Below are positions 37,957 through 47,398 of a DNA stretch of 64,000 nt, piece after piece. The position numbers and the translations under genes are program-made. The DNA lies in NCBI GenBank assembly GCA_963761445.1, contig CAVXHV010000004.1, positions 1,240,001-1,304,000 on the forward strand. The letters run 5' to 3'. This stretch comes from CAVXHV01 sp963761445. Its GTDB lineage: Bacteria > Planctomycetota > Planctomycetia > Isosphaerales > Isosphaeraceae. Each line of letters starts with the position of its first letter. Within the stretch, counting starts at the first letter, position 1. Under the pieces are notes generated by a model. The model ran no database searches. It worked only from the letters and a program-made list of their open reading frames with translations, and was not told the origin of the DNA.

Positions 37957-38688
37957 TTACCGAGCGTGGCTACCTTGCGGAGCCGGATTTCGCGCGGCCG
38001 AGCCCGGCTCGTCGTTCCAGGCGATCCAGCAAAGCCAGATGTTGCCGGCGATGAGAGCCGCGAAGATCAGGATTCCAATGGTGCGAACCCACGGGCTCTG
38101 CCAGTTAACCGACTTGTCGCCGGCGGACCGGGCGGCCAGGCGCTCGAAGAGCGAGCGGTAAGTCTCCGGCGCACCGGCGGGGCTCTTGGAGTCGAGCGCA
38201 GCCTGTCCGTCGAGCAAGACAACGTCCGGCTGCCAGTTCGGGTTGGGCGGCTGCTGGGGCCGGGTGCTGGTGGGCCTTTCATCGTGGAGGACAAATTCCG
38301 CCTGCCACTCGGGGTCTGGGGGCGGAGCGGGCCGGCCGTCTCGGCCGACGTCGGCGGGCAGGACAAGGTCCGCCTGCCAGCGCAAATCGGGCGGTGCCGG
38401 CGGGCGCTCGTTCCGATCCGCCGCAAGCGCGCCGCCTTGATCTGATTGTTCGGCCCAAGCCGGTCGTTTCGTCGTTTTCGTCTTCGCCAGGGCCCGCGCG
38501 GGATTCTGCTTGCTCTGGGTTCGGGGAATCTCACTCAAGAGCTGCTTGTATGCCGTACAGAAGTTGATGAACTCCAGCTCGTCGCCGCCGCGATCGGGAT
38601 GAGCGACCCGGACCTTGGCCCGGAACGCGGCCTTGACATGCTCGCGAGTGCAGCCTCTGTCGACTCCGAGCATGCGATAAGGATCCAT
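37957..38688 (-). CDS. Membrane protein with N-terminal J domain and WQ repeats
   Basis: A 243-residue protein. The J domain (1-55) has YRMLGV, the diagnostic HPD tripeptide in RVAHPDRGGDELEFINFCTAYKQL, and is compact. The middle, a Pro-rich linker, contains three spaced copies of a short motif of the type PPxPxWQx(D/E)xVL (near residues 100, 125 and 150). One membrane helix near residues 200-225 (TIGILIFAALIAGNIWLCWIAW) ends in a short tail, so the J domain faces the cytosol. It would recruit DnaK to the membrane. The three WQ motifs are unusual and may be a binding site for a partner. Confidence 0.82.
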   Translation of the reverse strand: MDPYRMLGVDRGCTREHVKAAFRAKVRVAHPDRGGDELEFINFCTAYKQLLSEIPRTQSKQNPARALAKTKTTKRPAWAEQSDQGGALAADRNERPPAPPDLRWQADLVLPADVGRDGRPAPPPDPEWQAEFVLHDERPTSTRPQQPPNPNWQPDVVLLDGQAALDSKSPAGAPETYRSLFERLAARSAGDKSVNWQSPWVRTIGILIFAALIAGNIWLCWIAWNDEPGSAARNPAPQGSHAR

Positions 38689-38979
38689 GATTCGCCCGCT
38701 CCCCCTTGCCGGTCGATTATCGCGTTGATGATCGGGCGTCGCAAGCCGGCTTGAGAACGTCGGTGCGGTCCGCGAGGCTTGGGTCTCATCCGAAGTATCG
38801 GTTCAACTGGTCGGCTACCGGTCGGGAATCCTGTCGTAGGGAATTCGCGGGGAGTGCGCACTTCAATCCGCGCCGGGTCGCAAGTAAGGTAGAGAGTACG
38901 ACCTCGGGCTTTGTGTGCCTCGACATCCGCTCGCGTCACACCGGCTCAAGCAGTGCAGAATGCAAAGAAGGGTGAAGTC

Positions 38980-39753
38980 ATGACGATCGGGGAGGAAACA
39001 CGGGGACAGGTTGCGCGGACGATGGCCGGCGCGGAAGGGGTTGAAATCAAGGCAACAATCCCGAATCAGCAGATCGACGCCGTGCTTGAGATTTACGGTC
39101 TCAAACTGGATGCTAATGAGCGGTTCATCTACTTCTTTGACACACCTGACCTCGAGCTGTTCGAGGCCGGGATCATTGCCCGGGCCCGCCGCATCGTAGG
39201 GTGTGAGCACGACAGCACCGTCAAGTTCCGGCCGGTCGTTCCCGAATCGGTGCCCGCCTTGTGGCGCAAGAAGAGCGGTTTCAAGATCGAGGCCGATGCA
39301 AGTCAGAAGGGCGTCGTGAAGTCGGCTTCACTGACCATGCCGGTGCGTAAAGGACTGATCAAGCGGGTGGCCGCCGGCAAAGACCCGGTCTCGAGCCTGT
39401 TCAGCGAAGAACAACTGCTCTTTCTGCTGAGCATGGCGAACAAGAAGATTGACTACGCCAGGATCGTGGTGATGGGCCCGACGCAGACCTGGCGGTGGAA
39501 GTACGTCGACCCGGCCTTGCCATGGCCCATTACCGGCGAGCTCTGGCAGCGCGGCGATGGCGGCCGATTATTCGAGGTATCCATCAAGGTCCCAGTCATT
39601 CAGGCCGCGGCCGCCAGTGCCGGTTTCATGGCGTTTCTTGCCGAGGTCGGGGCCGAGCGTGATGACGGCCAGCAGGCCAAGACGCGGTGGGCCCTCACGC
39701 ACGCCGCCGAGCAGCCTCGCGAAACCAAGACGGTGGTCTTGCCTGCTGAATAG
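38980..39753 (+). CDS. CYTH-domain protein (triphosphate tunnel metalloenzyme family)
   Basis: A 257-residue protein from ATG 38980 (ribosome site AAGAAGGGTG; the upstream in-frame ATG at 38911 lacks one). It begins with the CYTH signature VEIKATI, then IYFFDTPDLELFEAGIIARARR, DSTVKFRP and FKIEADAS, the acidic and basic strands that line the triphosphate tunnel. CYTH enzymes cleave inorganic triphosphate or polyphosphate or act as adenylate cyclase. It converges on the CYTH-PPX gene with only 11 bases between stops, supporting a role in polyphosphate or triphosphate metabolism. Confidence 0.82.
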   Translation: MTIGEETRGQVARTMAGAEGVEIKATIPNQQIDAVLEIYGLKLDANERFIYFFDTPDLELFEAGIIARARRIVGCEHDSTVKFRPVVPESVPALWRKKSGFKIEADASQKGVVKSASLTMPVRKGLIKRVAAGKDPVSSLFSEEQLLFLLSMANKKIDYARIVVMGPTQTWRWKYVDPALPWPITGELWQRGDGGRLFEVSIKVPVIQAAAASAGFMAFLAEVGAERDDGQQAKTRWALTHAAEQPRETKTVVLPAE

Positions 39754-39764
39754 CCGCGCTGCGC

Positions 39765-41302
39765 TCAGCGCGCCGGTTCATGTTGGGCGAGTCGGCCCCC
39801 GCAGCGATCGAGCAGCAGACCATGCCGCAAGCCATGGTCGCTTACCGAGAGAGACGAACGCTGTAACTTGTTCAGCACCGTTCGAACGATGCAGGCGCCG
39901 GCCAGGATGACCTCGGCACGTTTGGGCTGAAGCCCCACAACCTGCCGTCGCGCCTCGGCGGACAGCCTGGAGTATTGCTCGATCTGGCGGTCGATTTCGG
40001 CGCTTTCGATCACCGAGCCCTGGATGACGTCGGGATCATACTTCGAGAGGCCATGCATCACGGCGGCGATGTTGGTGACTGCGCCCCCCATTCCGACCAG
40101 CGCATCGGGCGGAATGGCGTCGTCGAGCGAGTTGAGATCCGCGGCAATTGCGTCGCGTGCTTGTTGCAATGTCGCGGGCGATACTTCATGATTCAGCCCG
40201 AATCGCTCGGTATAGCGAACAGCACCCACTGGCACGCTGAACTGGCGGTCGATCTGATTTCCGTGTCCGAAGGTGAACTGGGAGCTCCCGCCGCCAGAAT
40301 CGAAGATGACCAGCGAGCCTTCAGTGAGGGCGATTCCGGACCGGACAGCCAGGTACGCGAGGCGAGCTTCTTCCTCGCCGGAAATGACCTCGATTGCGAC
40401 ACCGCAGCGGTCTTTGACCAGTTCGAGGAATTCGCGGCTGTTGGTCGCCGTGCGAAGGCCCATCGTGCCCACGGCCGTGATTCCGGCCACTCCGCTGCGG
40501 GTTGCCTCATCCGTCATGCCGGCGATTGCCGCGGCGGTTCGCTCCATCGCCTCCGGAGCGATCGCGCCGGTTTGCTCGATTCCCTCGCCCAGGCGGGTAA
40601 CTTCCGCCCGGTCGAGGACGGGCACCCAGATTCCGTCGAGCTTGCGCTCGCCGATGTGGAATTTGACCGAGTTGGTTCCCACGTCGATCACGGCGTGACG
40701 CATGGCGGGGGTGCTATCGCGCGACAGGCCGATCAACCTTTTGAGGCCACGTGGATAGCTCATGTTTTCGAAGCGGTCCAGGCCCATGGCGCGAACGGCG
40801 GCGATGACCTTGGCGGCGTCGGTGGCCTCGATCGCCACGGTACGCACCTTGCGGCCACTGGCGATGACATCGGTCACTTCTGAGATGCAGCCTTGCACGG
40901 TATATCGCGTTCGGGTCTTGCTGACATTGACTACTTGAACTGGCCCGCCGGCAGGCGCGATCGTCGCAAGAAGTTGATCGACAGACAGCTTGTCGGAGAT
41001 CGCGGCCGCCACAGGTAGTCCCAGCGCGGTCTTGAGTAATGCGACGGCCGATCGAGTCAACGGAAAGGGTTCCTTGCTCAGGGGCGCCACTGTTCCAGGC
41101 CGTTCGAGTCCACGCGTTCGAGTAGTTTGATATCAAGGAGTCCGTCGCGGATCTTGACGTTGGCCTCGGAGGCAGTCGCAACGAGATAGACTTCCTCGCT
41201 CTGCTGCACCCTCTCCTCAGTCAGTGCCGCGAACCTTGCATCGGCCTCGCCGAATTGTTCGCCGAACGTTCGCCATTCCCAGCGGAGGATGATGTTTGCC
41301 AT
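39765..41302 (-). CDS. CYTH-PPX/GppA fusion exopolyphosphatase (one frameshift)
   Basis: About 512 residues from the ATG at 41302. The N-terminal CYTH-like part (EWRTFGEQFGEADARFA, NVKIRDGLLDIKLLERVDS, ISEVTDVIASGRKVRTVAIEATDA, SYPRGLKRLIG) runs into a complete Ppx/GppA phosphatase: VIDVGTNSVKFHIGERK, GEEEARLAYLAV and FDSGGGSSQFTFG, i.e. the actin-like ASKHA fold. A one-base indel in a C run near 41087 (CGCCCC) separates the two frames after GLEQWRP; the join reads through without loss. It is expected to hydrolyse polyphosphate or (p)ppGpp-type substrates. Confidence 0.86.
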
Positions 41303-41547
41303 GAATGAGGTATCCTCGCGGTGATCTAGAACCGCTTCGCCGCCGGGCTCCAATCGAGATCCTGACGGTTGGCGTCTTTCAGGCTATTGTACCGACGATC
41401 GCGGATAAAACGCGTCCTGGTCAACCCCCTTCCGCTGGCGCGGTCGGGTACGTACCATGTTCTTTCTGTTCTCTTCGGGATTCAGTCTGAATCCGGGACG
41501 CGGGCTCCCGCGGCTGACAACTCCCTTCGACCTTGCGAGGCAATCTC

Positions 41548-42306
41548 ATGAAACGGTTTCTGGGTGCGGTCTTGGCGGTTTCGTTCGTTTGCGTCTCGAG
41601 TGGTTCCAGCCGCGCGGATGAAAAGGACGCGACGGCGATCCTCGACAAGGCCATCAAGGCCGCCGGCGGCGAGGAGAAGCTGAGCAAGATCAAATGTTTC
41701 TCGGTGAAGACCAAAGGGGTTCTCACCATCATGGGTAATGACAACGAATTCACCACCTCGGCGACTCACGAGGGCCTTGATCGCCTGCGGTCGGAATTCA
41801 GCGGTAAGTTCGGGGACAACGACTTCAAGGCTGTCGCGGTGATCAATGGCGACAAGGGCTGGAGTAAATTCGGTGATATGGATACGGAAATGGACGAGAA
41901 ACGGCTCAAGGACGAAAAGCGGCGCAACTACCTGAGCGTGGTCTCCACCCTCGTGATTTTTGCGAAGGGAAAGGGCTTCAAGGTCGAAACTGCGGGCGAG
42001 GAAAAGGTCGGCGACAAGCCGGCGGCGGTTTTGAAAGTGACCGGGCCAGACCAGCAGGATTTCAAGCTTTTCTTCGACAAGGAGAGCGGCTTGCTCGTCA
42101 AGCAAATGGCGTCCGTCCCCGAATTCGGCGGCGAGGGAGAATTCATGCAGGAGGCGACGTACAGCGACTATAAAGACTTTGAAGGCATCAAGAGGCCCAC
42201 GAAGTTCGAACTGAGGCGGGACGGTGAGAAGTTCCTGGCGTCGGAGGTTGTCGAATTCAAGGTTCTCGAAAAAGTCGAGCCCGATACTTTCTCCCAGCCG
42301 AAATAA
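41548..42306 (+). CDS. Secreted hypothetical protein, LolA-like beta fold possible
   Basis: A 252-residue exported protein. Signal peptide MKRFLGAVLAVSFVCVSSGSSRA, with a GAGG site upstream of ATG 41548 (the earlier ATG at 41533 is less likely). The mature part starts DATAILDKAIKAAGGEEKLSKIKCF and has alternating beta strands (KTKGVLTIMG, KAVAVINGDKGWSKFGD, AAVLKVTGPDQQDFKLFFDKESGLLVK, YSDYKDFEGIKRPTKFEL). This pattern is frequent in planctomycete periplasmic proteins and resembles LolA/LppX-type lipoprotein carriers; the function is not established. Confidence 0.8.
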   Translation: MKRFLGAVLAVSFVCVSSGSSRADEKDATAILDKAIKAAGGEEKLSKIKCFSVKTKGVLTIMGNDNEFTTSATHEGLDRLRSEFSGKFGDNDFKAVAVINGDKGWSKFGDMDTEMDEKRLKDEKRRNYLSVVSTLVIFAKGKGFKVETAGEEKVGDKPAAVLKVTGPDQQDFKLFFDKESGLLVKQMASVPEFGGEGEFMQEATYSDYKDFEGIKRPTKFELRRDGEKFLASEVVEFKVLEKVEPDTFSQPK

Positions 42307-42312
42307 GGCGTG

Positions 42313-43677
42313 TCAATGCTTCGGGGGCAAGAGCTTCGCCACCGCGGCCGTCATGGCGCGGATGCCGGTGGCGATGCTCGGACCCGGCTCGGGGTAGTAC
42401 TTCGAAGAATGCAGCGGGGGCATGGTCTGGCCCTTCGCCGTCGCGGCGGCGATGCGATCAGGGCCAATCGTGCCCAGCCAGAACATGCAGATCGGGACGT
42501 TGCCCTCGTTGAAGAGCCCGAAGTCTTCGGCTCCCATCACCGGCTTGGCGGGGCCGACATTCCCCTGGCCGAGCGCCTCGATGAGCGCTGGTACAACTCG
42601 ATTGACCAGCTCCGGCGTGTTGATCGTCGGGGGCGTGCTTTCTTCGACTTCAACCGTCGGCTCCGGTGCCTGGTGCGCTTGAGCAAGTGCGGCGACCCGC
42701 CGCTTGATGGATTCGATGAGCTGCAAGCGAACCGGCTCGCTGAAGGTCCGCAGCGTGAGCTGGAGCTTCACCTCATCGGGGATGATGTTGTGCTTGGTTC
42801 CACCGTGAATGGACCCCACGGTGACGACGGCCGGCTCTCCCGGCTCGATCTCCCTGCTCACGATCGTCTGCAGGTCGACGACGACAAATGCGGCCAGCAC
42901 GATCGGGTCGACCGTGCGATGCGGCCAGGCGCCGTGGCCTCCTTTGCCACGAACGGTGATGGTGAGCGAAGTCGAGCTGGCCAGCGTCGGGCCGGAGCAG
43001 TATCGAACCGTGCCGATGGGTTCATCCGGTCGGCAGTGCAGGGCCAGCGCAAAGTCAGGCTTGGGAAACCGGGTGTACAGACCGTCCTTGAGCATGTTGC
43101 GGGCGCCGTCGACGGCCTCTTCGGCCGGCTGGGCGACGAGCACGGCGGTTCCCGACCAGCGGTCGCGATGGTCGGCCAGCCACCGCGCGGTGCCGATGAA
43201 GCTTGTCATGTGGACGTCGTGGCCGCAGGCGTGCATCACACCGACGTCACGGCCGGACTTGTCACGTGTCTTGACGGCACTTGCATAAACGAGCCCGGTC
43301 TCCTCGACGACGGGCAATGCGTCCATGTCGGTGCGCACCAGGACGACCGGGCCATCACCATTCTTGAGGACGCCGACGACGCCGAACTTGCCGACGTTCG
43401 ACGTGACGGTCGCACCCGCATTCGTCAGCTCGAGCGCCATTCGCTTCGACGTCTCGACCTCAGCGCGCGAAAGTTCCGGATGAGTGTGAAAGTAGGTGTA
43501 TAGCTTGACCAGCTCATCGAGATGACCGGCGATCCAGGGATCGGATGCCGCGGGCGCTTGCGATTGCTCGCGCGGCCGCTCGCAACGGGCCGCCGCCGGC
43601 AGCACCGCTGCGACGAGCGCGACCAGACTGAAAACCCCCATCGACCATGCCCGTGCAGCAACTGGCGTGCGCATCAT
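42313..43677 (-). CDS. Secreted M20-family amidohydrolase (carboxypeptidase Ss1/IAA-amino-acid hydrolase type)
   Basis: A 454-residue enzyme with an N-terminal signal peptide (WSMGVFSLVALVAAVLPAAA). M20D metal-ligand motifs are present: VLVRTDMDALPV, MHACGHDVH, AQPAEEAVDGARNML and LHCRPDEP; the dimerisation domain has HGAWPHRTVDPIVLA; the C-terminus HSSKYYPEPG. It removes N-acyl groups from amino acids or small peptides in the periplasm. Its stop lies 6 bases from that of the convergent secreted protein. Full length. Confidence 0.92.
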   Translation of the reverse strand: MMRTPVAARAWSMGVFSLVALVAAVLPAAARCERPREQSQAPAASDPWIAGHLDELVKLYTYFHTHPELSRAEVETSKRMALELTNAGATVTSNVGKFGVVGVLKNGDGPVVLVRTDMDALPVVEETGLVYASAVKTRDKSGRDVGVMHACGHDVHMTSFIGTARWLADHRDRWSGTAVLVAQPAEEAVDGARNMLKDGLYTRFPKPDFALALHCRPDEPIGTVRYCSGPTLASSTSLTITVRGKGGHGAWPHRTVDPIVLAAFVVVDLQTIVSREIEPGEPAVVTVGSIHGGTKHNIIPDEVKLQLTLRTFSEPVRLQLIESIKRRVAALAQAHQAPEPTVEVEESTPPTINTPELVNRVVPALIEALGQGNVGPAKPVMGAEDFGLFNEGNVPICMFWLGTIGPDRIAAATAKGQTMPPLHSSKYYPEPGPSIATGIRAMTAAVAKLLPPKH

Positions 43678-43718
43678 TTACGCGTCCCTCCCGACCGGAT
43701 CGTTTGCGATCAGACTGA

Positions 43719-44039
43719 TCAATCCGCACCCATTTGTTTCTGCCAGGCCATCGCCTTGGCGTGCTCGGCTTCGGGGATGCGCCCGCACCGCTGATAAATC
43801 ACGGAAAGCGCGGTGAAGCTGAACGCATCGTCGGGCTCGAGCTCGGCGACTTTGAGAGCATGCGCGATGGCTTCATCGGCGTTGGCTAGATCGGCATGGA
43901 GCTTGGCGAGCATGCCGTGGCCGATGGCAAACCCAGGTTCAAGGGCTACGGCCTCTTCGAGCTTGGCGACGGCAGCTTCCTTGTTCCCCTGATCGCGCAG
44001 GTCGGCGGCCTGGTCGTACAGTTCATTAGGGGTCGGCAT
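43719..44039 (-). CDS. Small tetratricopeptide-repeat protein
   Basis: A 106-residue protein made of about three TPR units (LYDQAADLRDQGNKEAAVAKLEEAVALEP, AIGHGMLAKLHADLANADEAIAHALKVAELEP, AFSFTALSVIYQRCGRIPEAEHAKAMAW). It is cytoplasmic and should be a protein-binding adaptor. It lies 40 bases upstream of the amidohydrolase on the same strand and may be co-transcribed with it. Confidence 0.85.
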   Translation of the reverse strand: MPTPNELYDQAADLRDQGNKEAAVAKLEEAVALEPGFAIGHGMLAKLHADLANADEAIAHALKVAELEPDDAFSFTALSVIYQRCGRIPEAEHAKAMAWQKQMGAD

Positions 44040-44293
44040 GTCTGCGATTCCTGTCCCGGAGTTCTTCGTGGAAATCCCGCCTCATTCTAAGGCGGTCCCC
44101 GGCCCGTTCGCCAGTCCCGGCTCGAATGTACGGGCACCGATCCGGTTCCGGGATGCCGCGCAAACGAAGCACGTGGCACACCCTTTGCGTCGAAATCTCC
44201 TTCCGCGGTCCCAGCGGGTGACTCGCATCCCCGCGCCGGATCGCATAACATGGGTTCCATACAATCTTGGGCCGCAGTGCCAGGAGAATGCCG

Positions 44294-45079
44294 ATGCTTT
44301 TATCGTACGCTGATGACGGTCCGGGACCGGCGGTGGTCTTGCTGCACGGTTTTCCCCTATCCCGGGCGATGTGGGCCGAACAGATTCCGTCGCTCGGCGC
44401 GATTTATCGCGTGATCGCGCCGGACCTGAGGGGCCACGGCGAGTCGCCGGCTCCGGAAGGCGTTTACACGATTGACGAGATGGCCGACGACGTCATCGAG
44501 ACACTCGACAGGATGCCGATCCCGGAGCCAATCGTCCTGGGCGGTCTGTCGCTGGGAGGATACGTGGCGCTGTCGATCATTCTGCGCTATCCCGAACGGG
44601 TGCGCGCTCTCATGCTGATGGATACGCAGGCAGGCGCCGATTCACTGGAGGCAGCCGCGGGCCGCGAGGTGACGGCGCGAACGGTCCTCGACGCAAACGG
44701 CGCCGCCCCGGTCGTCGATATCATGGTCGGCAGGCTGTTCAGCCCGGTGTTTCGCGAGCAACGCCCGGAAAGGGTCGAGCCGCTCCGAACGGTGATGCTG
44801 CAAACGACCCCGCGGGGGCTCGCCGGGGTCTTGCGTGGGATGGCCAAACGGCCCGACCGGCGCGGCGATCTCGGCAAGATCGCCGTCCCCACGCTGGTGA
44901 TGGTCGGTTTGGACGACGTGATCACGCCTCCGGCCGTAGCAAAGTCGCTCGCCGAAGCCATTCCCGGCGCGCAGCTCGAGGTGATCCCCAATGCAGGGCA
45001 CATGGCCCCCTACGAGAACCCGTCTGTGGCCAACGGCGTGATCCTGCGATTTCTCCAGAGCCTGGAGGACCGTCATTGA
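44294..45079 (+). CDS. Alpha/beta-hydrolase
   Basis: A 261-residue enzyme. The ATG at 44294 is 7 bases from CAGGAG; the in-frame ATG at 44288 is too close to it. Oxyanion-hole motif LLHGFPL, nucleophile elbow GGLSLGGYVAL (Ser), the acid in VMVGLDDVITPP and the His in IPNAGHMAPYENP make a complete triad. The cap and loops are of the 3-oxoadipate enol-lactonase/pimeloyl esterase type, but the substrate is uncertain. Its stop overlaps the start of the RNase D gene by one base. Confidence 0.9.
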   Translation: MLLSYADDGPGPAVVLLHGFPLSRAMWAEQIPSLGAIYRVIAPDLRGHGESPAPEGVYTIDEMADDVIETLDRMPIPEPIVLGGLSLGGYVALSIILRYPERVRALMLMDTQAGADSLEAAAGREVTARTVLDANGAAPVVDIMVGRLFSPVFREQRPERVEPLRTVMLQTTPRGLAGVLRGMAKRPDRRGDLGKIAVPTLVMVGLDDVITPPAVAKSLAEAIPGAQLEVIPNAGHMAPYENPSVANGVILRFLQSLEDRH

Positions 45080-46302
45080 TGGCCGAGGGGACCCTGGGGG
45101 AGCTCGTTACCACTCAGTCGCAGCTTTCCGCGCTGGTCGAGCACTTGCGGTCGATGGGGCGCTTCGCCCTTGATACCGAATTTGTTTCGGAAGACTCGTT
45201 CGAGCCGATTCTGTGCTTGCTTCAGCTTGCGACTCGCGACAAGCTGGCAGTGATCGATCCCTTCGCGGTTCGCGATCTGGGCCCGCTCTGGGACGCCGTC
45301 AACGATCCGTCAATCGAAGTGGTGATGCATGCTGCCGGCGAGGACCTGCGGATCTGCCACCTGAAAACCGGCAGCCTGCCGCGACGCGTCTTCGATGTGC
45401 AGATCGCTGCCGGGCTGATCGGTTTTTCCTATCCCTTGTCCCTCGTCAATCTGGTCTCTCAGGTGCTCTCGAAGAGCCTCTCGGGAAGCGAGACGCGCAC
45501 GGACTGGCGTCATCGGCCGCTCTCGACGGCTCAGTATGCGTACGCACTCGACGACGTTCGCTACTTGCTTGACGTCGCCGATCATATTGCCGGTCGGTTA
45601 GAAAAGCTTGGCCGGCTCGAGTGGGCCGAGGCCGAGTTCAACGATCTGGTGCAGTCAGTCGCGCGCCGCGCCTCCGACGATCGCTGGCGCCGCCTGCCGG
45701 GATTGAATCACCTCGGTCGTCGCGCTCTGGAGATGGCTCGCCGTCTCGCCCAGTGGCGAGAAGACGAGGCCCGCCAGATGAACCGGCCGTTGCGCCAGAT
45801 CCTCCGAGACGATCTGCTGGTCGCCATCGCCAAGCGCCAGCCCGCGAATCGGCGAGGGCTCGAAGCGCTCCGCGATTTTAATCGGCCGGCCCTGCTCAAG
45901 CGCAGTGATGAGATCCTCGCGGTGATCGAAGAAGCCCGGGCCGTACCCGAGGACCAGCTTCCCGAGCTCGCGCCCCGGATTGAAGAGCCGCTCGGCCTTT
46001 CGACTACCACCAACCTGCTCTCCGCAGCGCTGGCGCAGCGCTGCGTGCAGAACCAGATCGCCGGTTCGATCGTGGCCAATGTCGCCGATCTCAAGGAAAT
46101 GGTCCGCTGGTACGTCGATGGCCGAGATCCATCTCGTCGCCCTGCTCTATTAGACGGCTGGCGACAGGACTTTTGCGGCCAGCTTCTGCTCGACGTGATC
46201 GAAGGCCGATTCGCCTTGCGAGTCGTCGAGCCGGGAAGTGAATTCCCGGTCGCGGTCGAGCCAGTCGGGGACCCATCGCGCGAGCAAGACCCGCCGCGCT
46301 AG
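45079..46302 (+). CDS. rnd: Ribonuclease D
   Basis: About 407 residues; the ATG overlaps the preceding TGA (TGATG). The DEDDy exonuclease domain has Exo I in RFALDTEFVSED, Exo II in VVMHAAGEDLRI and Exo III in YAYALDDVRYL with the Tyr. An HRDC domain follows (RRALEMARRLAQWREDEARQMNRPLRQIL). RNase D trims the 3' ends of tRNAs and other small stable RNAs. Length and order match the family; the C-terminal extension is proline- and arginine-rich. Confidence 0.93.
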   Translation: MAEGTLGELVTTQSQLSALVEHLRSMGRFALDTEFVSEDSFEPILCLLQLATRDKLAVIDPFAVRDLGPLWDAVNDPSIEVVMHAAGEDLRICHLKTGSLPRRVFDVQIAAGLIGFSYPLSLVNLVSQVLSKSLSGSETRTDWRHRPLSTAQYAYALDDVRYLLDVADHIAGRLEKLGRLEWAEAEFNDLVQSVARRASDDRWRRLPGLNHLGRRALEMARRLAQWREDEARQMNRPLRQILRDDLLVAIAKRQPANRRGLEALRDFNRPALLKRSDEILAVIEEARAVPEDQLPELAPRIEEPLGLSTTTNLLSAALAQRCVQNQIAGSIVANVADLKEMVRWYVDGRDPSRRPALLDGWRQDFCGQLLLDVIEGRFALRVVEPGSEFPVAVEPVGDPSREQDPPR

Positions 46303-46377
46303 GCTAAACCAGAATTCTCGCTCGTCGATCGATCGCTATCGCGAGAATATCAGCTTCTTCCCGCTTGCGAGCTCAAA

Positions 46378-47219
46378 ATGCACCGGATCTTGAGCTGCTA
46401 CACCAACTGTTATGGACCCGCGGGGGTCTGGACGGCCGTGGAAAGAATCAAGGACGCCGGTCTCGATTTCCTCGAACTGGCGCTGCGCGGCCACAACTTC
46501 GGCGGCCTGGTGATACCTGAAGAGGTGGTCGTCACCGAGAAGGCTGATGACGCCACCGCTCGCTCATTCTGCGACCATCTCGAGCGCCACGCGGTGAAGG
46601 TCAGCGGCTGTAACGTCGGCGGTGCCGATCTGCGCACGCGCGCGGGATTCGAGCTGACCCGGCGGCGGATCGAATTCGCCGGCCGCTGGTTCGGCCCCAA
46701 GATCTGCGTTTCGGGCGCCGGGCAGCCGGCGAGTCCTGCCGAGCAGCGGACGATTGTTGACCATCTCCGGCAGCTCGGCGACACCGCTGGCGAGCACGGC
46801 ATGACCCTTGCCCTCGAGACACACAAAGGTCCCACTCAGAACGCGCAGGCGATGCTCGTTCTCATGGACGCCGTCGCGCATCCGCACGTCCGTCTCAACT
46901 TCGACACGGGCAACATCGCCTACTACAACGAATCAGCCGACCCCTGTGCCGAGCTCGAGCAGGTGAAGCACCTGGTCGCGAATGTGCACTTGAAAGACAA
47001 TCGCGGCGGATTCGAGGACTGGTATTTTCCAGCCCTGGGCGATGGCGGCAGCGTCGATTTCACGCGGGTGCGACAGATCCTGGACGGCGCGGCTTCGCCG
47101 GACCTTACACCATCGAGATCGAGGGTATCGCAGGGGAGAGCGAGCCCGGCCTCGACGGACGCCAGGACCGCATCGCCAGGAGCGCCCGGCACCTAGACGC
47201 CTGCGGCTACGTCGAATGA
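46378..47219 (+). CDS. Sugar phosphate isomerase/epimerase, TIM barrel (one frameshift)
   Basis: About 280 residues without a signal peptide. Barrel features: LDFLELALRG, ALETHKGPTQN with the metal-binding Glu, VRLNFDTGNIAYYN, and VANVHLKDNRGG. A frame break near 47090 (GCGCGGCTTCG) leads to GFAGPYTIEIEGIAGESEPG, which restores the usual Glu-containing C-terminal strand, and the stop at 47219. The selC gene follows on the other strand after 7 bases. Related to AP endonuclease family 2 domain proteins; the substrate is unknown. Confidence 0.84.
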
Positions 47220-47226
47220 CCATTGA

Positions 47227-47325
47227 TGGCGGGAACGCATGGGAATCGAACCCACCAGGAGCCTGTTTCCAGACCCCTCTCTGGTTTTGAAGACCAGGCC
47301 GGGCACCAGCCTCGGACACGCTCCC
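47227..47325 (-). tRNA. selC: tRNA-Sec (anticodon UCA)
   Basis: A 99-nucleotide tRNA including an encoded CCA (47229-47227). It has the long acceptor arm of selenocysteine tRNA (8 bp, GGGAGCGT paired with GCGTTCCC with two G-U pairs), an anticodon arm CTGGT-CTTCAAA-ACCAG with anticodon TCA, a very long variable arm (AGGGGTCTG and CAGGCTCCT closing a GAAA tetraloop, 9 bp with two wobbles) and a T arm GTGGG-TTCGATT-CCCAT. Length, anticodon and variable arm exclude tRNA-Ser or a suppressor. It means the organism decodes UGA as selenocysteine, provided selA, selB and selD are present elsewhere. Confidence 0.95.
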
Positions 47326-47398
47326 CGAATGAACGATGAATCAGACTCACCCTGCGATGCCTTGTGAGAGTCTTACCCGCACTCTTTTAGAGCAGTCT

